Below are positions 1 to 8,600 of a DNA stretch of 22,614 nucleotides, piece by piece (the first letter of the stretch is position 1; every line of letters begins with the position of its first letter). Made by a program: the position numbers and the translations under genes. Source of the DNA: Plakobranchus ocellatus (taxonomy: Eukaryota > Mollusca > Gastropoda > Plakobranchidae); NCBI GenBank assembly GCA_019648995.1, contig BLXT01000055.1, positions 4,130,575 through 4,153,188 of the forward strand, written 5' to 3'. The notes under the pieces are model-generated. The model was not told the DNA's origin. It made no database searches and saw nothing but the letters and a program-made list of their open reading frames with translations.

Positions 1-640
1 GGGGGAAGGGGCTCTTTAACTCCATAGACCTTCGGCGCTGGTGGTAAGGTAATGCAGAATTAAGGCTGCACCATCTTAATCAAAAAAAATTCCTATGCAC
101 CACCCCACCCCCCAAATTGATTATTGATTAATCAAACAAGAGCTCAGAAGCATGAAACACTTGCATTTTGCACTGATAAAAACAGGTAAGCTATGATAAT
201 AATCATTTTAAAGTCAACATTGTACATAATGTAGTAGGCCTAAAGTAATATTACTAGCCTACCATGTCGGCAATAGATCAGAGAAACCAGAGGTTGGTTT
301 TTGGGAGTTGCAGCCCGACCTTCACGTCAGCCCCACATCAAAGTAATTTGAGGTGCTGGCTATGTCTAGTTTTAACACTACATGAATGATGATCTGCATA
401 CAAACACGATTTACAAAAAAATAGCTTAATACAGCATTTTTCATAAACATATATCTTAATTCGTATAATAGCCAAGATGTTTTGTTCTAGATCTACTTGG
501 AAAAATCCTATAAGATCTGCACACGAGAGATAATTAGATCTAATGCACTGAAGGATAGCCACCTTATCATTCAATCTAATCTCACTCTCTCTCTCTCAGT
601 CTCATCTTAAATTAGTTTTTAAAATGTTATTTTCCTCTTC
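1..640. other. AT-rich flank without a gene
   Basis: I see no coding exon, RNA gene or transposon end here. The 78-codon minus-strand frame near 338-574 has no recognisable motif and looks random. A short CT tract at about 582-598 precedes the larger microsatellite downstream. Confidence 0.6.
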
Positions 641-650
641 TTTAGTTGTT

Positions 651-702
651 AGCGTCGATGGAGATTTTTTTTCTTAGGCTATGTTCTGATGTTTTCTTTG
701 TC

Positions 703-755
<53 letters not shown>

Positions 756-813
756 TCACTCTGAGCTTCGATGTGGATTTTTTTTTCTTAGGCTATGTTC
801 TGATGTTTTCTTT

Positions 814-885
<72 letters not shown>
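651..885. repeat. (CT)n microsatellite inside a 113-bp tandem duplication
   Basis: Two copies of a unit begin at 651 (agcgtcgatg) and 764 (agcttcgatg). Each continues through a T tract, then cttaggctatgttctgatg and ttttctttgtcc, into a long CT run. The first run is about 706-767 with interruptions. The second is about 816-885 and nearly pure. The period is 113 bp. The unit including its non-repetitive leader was therefore duplicated, and the CT runs expanded or contracted afterwards. Ser/Leu-rich frames across it are products of the repeat, not genes. Confidence 0.9.
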
Positions 886-888
<3 letters not shown>

Positions 889-1640
889 CTAGACAATATT
901 AAGATCCAGGACTATTTGAAATTTCGCAAAACGCTTACTTTTGTTTCTTATCAAAATTTGATAATGGTCTTAGAGATCTTAATTTAGGCTTTAGTTTAGG
1001 CCTAAGCCTACACAGACTTGAATACATTATTGGCCGACATGACTTGCCTAGATCTCAGACATTTTAAATAGAGCAAAGAAAAACTCGATGTTTTCTTTTT
1101 ATTTAATATGTTATGGGTCATAATTTTAAGCCTTATTGAGATTCTGTAGTCCTATCTGACATAGGTTTCCTTCGTCCATGGAACCTTTTTATTGTGTGAG
1201 CTAGATTTTGAGTTGCATACACTGTAGTGCACCTTTAAAAAAATTTATCATCCAGGCCCTAAAGCCTGCAGGTCTTGAAGGCTTGATAAATGGTGATATT
1301 ATTGGACTAATGGTAGTGAGTAGGAAGATACTTTCTTGCATCTTTTAGAGTCGAGAGTTCATTAATTAGCCTCTAATATTACACTTTAATGTTATGGAAT
1401 GTCTATAGTTGAGTATGTAATTACGGTGTAATGCGGTTTATCCGTGCATATTTGTTTACACTGGCATATTCCTGTGAGACTCTCTAAATTCCTGTGAGTA
1501 GTGGTGAATATTCCTGTGAGCACAATTTGGGATTGGCAGGTCTGCATAGATTATAGTTTCAAATATAGCACGTTATCCTTTTTTTAAAACATGAAGAAGG
1601 AAATTAATATTTGCAAGTTCTCTACCCCGAGGTGTATAAA
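886..1640. other. Non-coding stretch with a small 20-22-bp repeat
   Basis: No gene is visible. The word cctgtgag occurs at 1471, 1491 and 1513, each preceded by att or aatt, giving a three-copy repeat of about 21 bp. The right edge of the stretch is the TTAA that starts the piggyBac-like element. Confidence 0.5.
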
Positions 1641-2317
1641 TTAACTCACTGACTACCAGACTTTTTTACCCTAATAATTTCCTGTGTATCAGACATTTTC
1701 AAAACATCACTGTGCATTTGTTAGTAAAGATACACCTATGAATTTTGTGCCATACTTTTCCAAGATAATGAAGATTACATTACAAAAAAAAAAATTGAGT
1801 CCATGTCATTTTTTTATTTTTAAGATCTAAATCCAGATATTGATTAAGATCAAGCTCCAACTTGAGGCTGGGGTTTAGATCTAGACTTATCCATGATGAG
1901 GCTCGATTTGCCCCTACCTTTTCCTTTCCCTCTATTTTTGGGGAGACTAGACTTGGCCTTTTTACACTTTGGGGCCTCATAATATGGATCTTATACATTT
2001 CCCACGATGCTATAAATATCTAAACTTTCATCATAGTCTAAATCTACAAGACTCCATCAAGAAATCAGTCAGAAACTGGTAGTTGCTAGAGGTGTCATAA
2101 AATTGCTCTGCTGCTAGTACTAATTGTCCGAAACAAACTTCACCTATATCATTCGAAAGCTAAATGGCTAAGCTAATGGACGCCGTAACTTATACCACTC
2201 GATATTTACATGGGAAAAAAATTAGAAAATTGGAACGCGTAGAAGTTGCGGGATTGGTGTTTTGCCATCCACAAAATTTTTCTGCGAACATTGCGTGTAA
2301 AGTAGCCAGTGAGTTAA
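1641..2317. mobile_element. Non-autonomous piggyBac-like DNA transposon with TTAA target duplication
   Basis: The left end reads TTAA then CTCACTGACTAC. The right end reads GTAGCCAGTGAG then TTAA. Read inward the two termini agree at 11 of 12 bases (CTCACTGACTAC against CTCACTGGCTAC). Both are bounded by TTAA (1641-1644 and 2314-2317), which is the obligate target of the piggyBac superfamily. The body is 669 bp, far too short for a roughly 600-residue transposase, so the copy would need a transposase supplied elsewhere. The match of the terminal repeats drops sharply after base 12, as is usual for short piggyBac ends. The assignment rests on TTAA plus terminal repeat structure. No catalytic domain is present. 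Confidence 0.75.
1855..2068 (-). pseudogene. Decayed acidic-then-basic reading frame inside the piggyBac-like element
   Basis: On the minus strand one frame reads an acidic stretch (SLVDLDYDESLDIYSIVGN), one stop (TAA, about 1993), then a basic lysine- and arginine-rich stretch (DPYYEAPKCKKAKSSLPKN, followed by GKGKGRGKSS). Acidic and then basic low-complexity N-termini are common in piggyBac transposases, so this may be what remains of the transposase start. The frame breaks within about 70 codons, and nothing of the DDD catalytic core is left. An overlapping 72-codon frame in another phase is a shadow of this one. Confidence 0.35.
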
Positions 2318-3330
2318 GACGTTAATCAAACACCCAGGAGGAAAGAAAATTATCCTATGTGCTCTAGGGCTGGTTTGGCTTCTCACTAATTGCTTTTCCC
2401 AGGCGTGGGTATATTATACTATTGTTTCTCTGCCTAGTTTGGCGGGTTTTGCTAAGGTGGGATTTTATTGGTCAGTTTGACCCAGTGAACAATTAGCAAT
2501 TAGCCGCCTTGGTCTGAGTGGGACCTGGTTAGCTACCCGAAACCAAAGCTTGATTTTCTAGGTTTGATTGGTGGATTCCACCGGGTTGTGCCCTGTGGGG
2601 TAAGGCCTACAGCAGGGCACTGGATTTTTTCAACTTCGAGAAAAGGAAAGATAGTAATACTGATATGGACGAGCAGGGAAGAAAAAAGGGAAAGGGGACA
2701 GGAAAAATTCTCTTTGTACAAACGGAAAGGGCAGAAAGTATAGAGGTGCGTACTACTGATGTCGCATCCAGCCCATCACAATCACCAACATCAGATGTCC
2801 AGTTTTCTAATTTTTAAATATTTTTTTTTTTTTGTGGAGTGTTGTACTATATCCCACCAGGGCCTAGGTGGCTGCTGATTCCTGCACTCAGGTTTTTGGA
2901 AATTTTTAGGTGGCACCTATCAGTATCATTACTTTTTAATATTGTGAAAATATTGTTCAGTTATTGATTTTGGCATGCTTCACATCTACAAAATTAATAG
3001 TCATTTCTGTTCAGTTCTGTTTTTACAAGTCTTCAGCTGTCTCAGAACTTGTGGGTTAGAGGGTTGGATTGGTGTTTGGGAGGGCTAATGCTTTGTTCTC
3101 TTTGCCCTGTGGCTGTTATTGCGCTTAAAACTTTGACTGACAAAAGAATCTCCCAACCTCATTTGAGATTGAATTATTAAAAGCCAAAACAGAATGTTAA
3201 GAAATTATTAAAAATTTGTGAAATAGGTTTTTGTTTTAAATTTAGAGCACAATTTGGTAAGATTTTGCCATTACTTTTGACTTGTAATGTTTGTGGTTTT
3301 TTACTTTTTTTTCTTGTTTTGTTTTTTCAG
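2318..3330 (+). promoter_or_regulatory. 5' flank of RAB3GAP1; possible promoter and non-coding first exon
   Basis: No coding sequence lies here. Bases about 2390-2720 are visibly less AT-rich than their surroundings. They contain two inverted CCAAT words (attggt at about 2467 and 2567) and a strong splice-donor-like site, GTGGG|GTAAGG, at about 2599-2605. A simple model is a non-coding first exon ending near 2599, spliced to the acceptor at 3329-3330 across a ~730-bp intron. No TATA box or initiator could be fixed. The true first exon could equally lie left of the window. A T tract sits at about 2820-2834. Confidence 0.3.
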
Positions 3331-3455
3331 AAAAAGAAAGGCCTGTGGTTTCAGTAGCTTGTAATAAAACACCTCATAGAAAGATAGAGTTGTAATTTAA
3401 AAGACCTAGCCTTGCAGACAGAGTGTGCTGGTAGGGACAAGACCTCAAAGCTAAA
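3331..3455 (+). other. 5'UTR part of the first coding exon, RAB3GAP1
   Basis: A long pyrimidine tract (about 3301-3328) ends in CAG at 3328-3330, an excellent splice acceptor. The 125 bases between it and the ATG at 3456 contain no upstream ATG. An in-frame TAG lies at 3432-3434. The ATG at 3456 is therefore the first start available in this frame, and its context (aaaATGA) has the favoured A at -3. Confidence 0.7.
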
Positions 3456-5693
3456 ATGAGTCTAGCAACTTCGACAGGCGAGAGATCCAAAGAAACATTT
3501 TCTTACCATTCTAGAAACACCAAAGCTCTTTTTGAGGATGAGGCAGATGTGTTTGAGATCACTGACTTTACAACAGCATCAGACTGGGAGCGATTCATAG
3601 CCCGACTAGAAGAAATTTTGCATGAATGGAAGCTTGTAAACCATAGACCTTGTCCACCTGCCCTGAAGAATCAGTATGCCACAGGTTCTTGGGCAGAAAA
3701 ATCAGAGGAGGTAGTTTTTGCCGATTTTCGTTTTAGTCTGTCTTACCTTTGCTTAAAAAGGAATGAAAATTTGGAGTCTGAAACAGGCAAGCAGGCAAAG
3801 AAATTTGAGGATGATGATGTTGATGAAGATCATATGACACCTACTGTCTTCATAGATTTGATGAATTTTGAAAATGATTTTCCATCTAGGGCCCACTTTT
3901 TGTGTCGTTGGTATGGGCTACAGGAATTTCTCACCCTTGTGCCTGTGAGTGAGAAGCAATGCATTGAAACTGAGAGCCGTGCCAGGTTACTTTTGAGCTC
4001 AGCATCGATTGCACTGGGCAATTCAGCGTGTGGAATCCCTTTGTTTGTGCAACTTCATTCTATGTGGAGGAAACTTTTTACAGGAACAGCTTTAGTCAAG
4101 GGAGGGGCTTCTGTTGAATTTGAAATGGCACATTTAAAACGTTTTCCCTCCCAGTTCTGTCATTTAGCAGGACTTTTAGATGTGTTCAAATCAAAGCTAG
4201 GGTGCACATATATCTCCATGCCTCCAGTTTCTGTGTCTGTTAGATTCACATACACATTGGCTGATTGGATTCACGGAAGCTGGCCTCAGATTCCTCCAGA
4301 CTTTTCATCTTCATTTGGTGATGGAGAAGTGGGTTATGGTGATATAGACTTCCTGCCATTTGGGGCCTGCTTGGATCCCATAAGTGAGCTTCACCTCTCA
4401 TGTACCTGGCCATGCTTGTCAGAAGATATGATTGTTGAAAACAGCCTTTATTCAGATCTTGATCCACTTCAGGCCCCTCAATGGTCAGTCCGTCTTCAAA
4501 TGACTGACAATCCCCAATGCCTCCTTGGTGATTTTTTAAATAGTTTTCTCAAACTGTGTGAGCGTCGCGAGAGTACTGAGGAAATTCTGCAAAAACTTCG
4601 GCCTGGAAGCGATGGTGACAGCGAGGGGCACAACTCTGATATTTCACACGTTTTGCAAAGACTTACTGAGCCTGTGCCAGCTTTATCCTCGGTACCATCT
4701 ATCAGCAATGTTGTTTCGTCAGCCTCTGCCAGAATTGTGTTAAGGCCTGAAGATATCCCCATTCCTGATGAATTACTAGGCAAAATTTTACTCTATCTCT
4801 TTCCAGATTCTAAAACTATAAACACTGAGGGAGAAAAACCGAACAGTCAGAAAAATGTTTCAGTAGAGCAAGGACAATCTGTACTGGCATTGGACAATGG
4901 TAGAGAAACAGAACACACTTTGGATATATCAACAGAGTTGAACAAGAAATTGAAATCAGCACCTACTGATGGCTTGGCTCACAAACTGAGCTTAGCCTTA
5001 TGCCATGTTAACCACCAGTTTGGTGGACTTTTGGCAGTGACCCATTTATGGCAAGAATTTATCCTAGAAATGAGGTTCCGATGGGAAAATAAAATTTCGC
5101 TTTGTGGAATTGAAAAGGGAGCTCCCAATTTGGGTTCATGTATACTGCATCAGAAACTTCAGATGTTAAATTGCTGCATTGAATGTAAGTTGAAAAGAGA
5201 ATCGTCAAGCGTTGGTTATGGACCTGACTCTGAAAATGTTCACAATAAACTCTTCACAGCACCATTAGAATCATTGAATACCGCTCCCGGAAACAACCTC
5301 CGCAAAGTCAGTAGTATAGCAAGCTCTAGTGGAGATGATGAGGAAGATGAATTCTTTGAGTGTGAGGACAGTGTAAGTGATAATAATGGTGATCAGGGAA
5401 CAAATGGTACTGAAGAATCCCATACAAAGCAAACAACAGACCAAAACAAGATGACAGAATCTGCAGGAGCCCACTCACAGTTAAACATGCAGAAAGAGAG
5501 AGTTATGGAAGACGACGTTGTATCTGAACAGTCAGATGCAAGCCAGTACACAGACAGTCAGACTCATCGACCAGAGGGTAGGATGGTTCCAATGAAGAAC
5601 TGCTTTCTGCTGGGTACAGGAGAGCAACTGTACATTCCTATCACCCAAGAGCCATCACCAATGACAGAAGATATGCTTGAAGAGCATGCTGAG
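3456..5693 (+). other. RAB3GAP1: RAB3GAP1 coding exon A, 746 codons without an intron
   Basis: This exon encodes residues 1-746. It holds the conserved N-terminal region (about 32-580), an acidic disordered stretch with the FFEC landmark (residues about 626-640, DDEEDEFFEC), and the beginning of the C-terminal catalytic region after RPEGR (705-709). The N-terminal leader before VFEITDF is 31 residues, against about 10 in the human protein. The exon ends ...EEHAE with GAG, followed by a donor GTAAAG at 5694. The open frame runs on 22 codons into the intron to a TAA at 5760-5762. That tail (VKRMFIYFEI...) does not resemble RAB3GAP1. Confidence 0.9.
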
Positions 5694-8600
5694 GTAAAGC
5701 GAATGTTTATTTACTTTGAAATTACTTCAATTCAAATCATCACTTTGTGTAATATAAAATAAACTTATTGGCAATTTAAAGTATATTTCTATTTTATGCG
5801 AGCAGTAGCAGAGACGACATAATATCATTCTACATTCATTCAAGCCTGATGATTTTCATTCCTTTTCTTAAAGTGATAATTCAAATACTTAATCAATTCC
5901 AAAATACAGTTTTGAGATAAAGTGTATTTGCTCACATTATTTTCTTTGATCTTTGTGTTGAGTGGATGATGCAGTGCTTTCAGGGTTGACTTTAAAGGCA
6001 CGATGCACATTATCTTGATATGGGAAAATGTACGAGGTACTTGTTAAAGTTGTTACCCTCATCTCTCTTCTTTCCTTGGTAGTAAGTTCCAAAATATTAT
6101 GCATTCGTAAGGTATAACATGAGTCGAATCCTAAGAGATGAAAGGATTCAAGAAAACATGATCTGAGTCTGCAAGAATATCAAGGAGACCTAAAGAGTCC
6201 ATAAAAAAGACATTGTAAAGAAAGTGTGTTGAAAATAGAATGATACATGTATTTCATTGACAAATTCAAAGGTAAAAATTTGGACTAAATGTAAATCTTA
6301 TTTTTAATATAAGAAGAGTGCCCATAAGTTGTCCATAATTATATGTGTTGGGGCTTGAGAAATCCCTCCATAGCTCCTAGGATATATGCATGTTGAGTTT
6401 TTCATTCCCCCACATTTAATATTCATTTGTATTGTATGCATTCTGAAGTTTGAATTTTGTTGATATCTTATAAGAACTGAAGTTATGAAACCCCACATTT
6501 TGACTTTACAAGAGCCTAGCACAAAAATATTGCCAATGAGTTCCAGACAGTGTTCTCAGATAACCACATATCTCATATATTTCAAAGAATTGTTCATTTG
6601 CCTATCCATAGGACCTACAGGGAAGTAAGTAAAATTTTTTAGCCTGGCCTCGAGTGCAGGTGGTAACCACAGGGATGCAAATTTTCCTATTTAAATCAGA
6701 TTTTGGGCTTTTAGCCTTTCCGAGATATAAAGGGAATTAATTTTATTACATATAAGCCAATCATACTTTTAACCACAGCTGTGAGGAAACTATTTTTGTG
6801 TCAATTGATTATATATTTTTATAAGTAATGGGTCTTCTTTTTGTTCATTGTTGCGGTTTTTTTCCTCTCTCTCTTTTTTTTTTAATTGATTTTCTGATAG
6901 TTTTATGCTTGTAATTGTTCAGCTCAAAATTATATTGCAATGCAGGAGAGGCCCAGAAGCCTGAAAATTGTTAAAAACTAATTTTAGACTCCCCTCATAG
7001 GGTGCTCCCCCTGGCCCCACCATGGCCTAAGGTGATCCCTTGACCCCAACCTACTGATAAGTTGTTTTTTTTTAGAGGCCATCAGCATCTCTGTAGCCAA
7101 GTGTTCTGCCCTCTCCACTACTGCTCTAGCTGCATATTGCATTGTTCAGTCCCTTCTTATTGTTAGTGCAATGACCCTAGAATCCTTTTAAAACAAAATT
7201 TATGGGACCCTAGCTTTTACCTGGGTATCAGCAGATTTTCAGTGTAGAGGGGAAAATAAAAACTGAATCTGGCCCTCGTGTTCTTTTTGGTTTCAATATG
7301 TGGCATTCCCAAAAGTTGGTCCGTGAAGTGGGGACATGGAGGTGACAAAATAAAACATACTAAATCCACTTCAGGATATGCTTACTCTGCAAAGGAAGAA
7401 CTCAATTTTACAATTTTAAAAGGAAAAACATTTTTTTTTTAAATCGCTTTTCAAAAAATTTTTGAGGTTTATGTTACTACTTCACCCAGTCCTGGACGTA
7501 ATAACTCACAACAAAATCCTTTCCTGGTGCCTAAAGTGCACAAATTTCTGTATGTGCAAATGGTAAAACAGTTGAGAAAACATTTCCTTTCAAATCTTTT
7601 CAGAGTTTGAGGGACTTTTGATGGGAAAAGCGTAATTATGTTGTGATGTATTATGTCTTGGGCAGTGCAGTGCAAATAAAGTTAAAATTGTTCATAAATT
7701 TGCTGAACATTTTATTGAAGAGTTGTTAAATCTAATTTTGTGTTTAGATAAATGTGCCATACAATTATAACAGTTTTGACTTGTTGCTTTTTATGGAAAC
7801 GAGAAATAATCAGTGCCCTGGACATAACATTCACAACAAAAATTCAGGGTTAAAAGAACATACGATAACTTGAGAAATAAGTTACACTTACAGTTTGACT
7901 CGCAGCTTTTAATATGCAACATATTGTATTCTGACATACTTAGGAACATTTCAAGAGCTTTGCATTGATATTTTTCAAACAAGTCACTCATGGTCACTCA
8001 AAACACAAAAAAGTTTAAAAAGCAAACTCATTGCAGTATAAAAATAAAGCTAGAAATTGGTTTCACATGTACATCTATTACATCTATGAAAGCAGGGCTG
8101 AATCTAAGAAAATGTTTTGATTTTGATTGTATTTTCATCGAGATTTTAAAACACAAGTAGAAACTTTAAATGAGATCAATGAAAATGTAACACTTCTTTG
8201 TTGTGAAAGTCATGACGTTATGTCCTTTACACATCCACTTTAATAAGTCTGGAAATCTAGTTTATAAACCCTTGCTTACTCAACAAGGTTTTTGAGTTTC
8301 TTCGATTAAAATATACTCTTAGTTTAGGTTATGTTTTTTTATACATATGTATACAACAATCAAAGTTTGTTCTTTCAATTTGGACATAACATTCACAACA
8401 CAACTGCAGTTGTGAGATCCTTTGCTTTCATGTGGAATCAATTTAATTGGCTGCTCAGCTTCAGGGTTAATCAAGATTAAGATCTATGAGACATCATGCT
8501 CAGATACCAGCTACGTAGGTCTTTACAGCTGTTTAATAGGGCTCAAACAGTAGATGGACATAAAGACGTTACAGCTACGTATAACATACCAAATTAAATG

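Noticed and set aside
646-987. Ser/Leu-rich open frames of 67 and 113 codons
   Set aside because: They are translations of the (CT)n arrays; either phase of CT gives Ser-Leu repeats without stops.
4246-4783. Minus- and plus-strand frames of 61-95 codons within exon A
   Set aside because: They are antisense or shifted shadows of the strongly conserved RAB3GAP1 frame.
5694-5762. 22-codon extension of the RAB3GAP1 exon past the donor as part of the main protein
   Set aside because: The segment matches nothing in RAB3GAP1, while splicing GAG|GTAAAG to TTAG|GTT restores the conserved EV-LAKLG sequence in phase.
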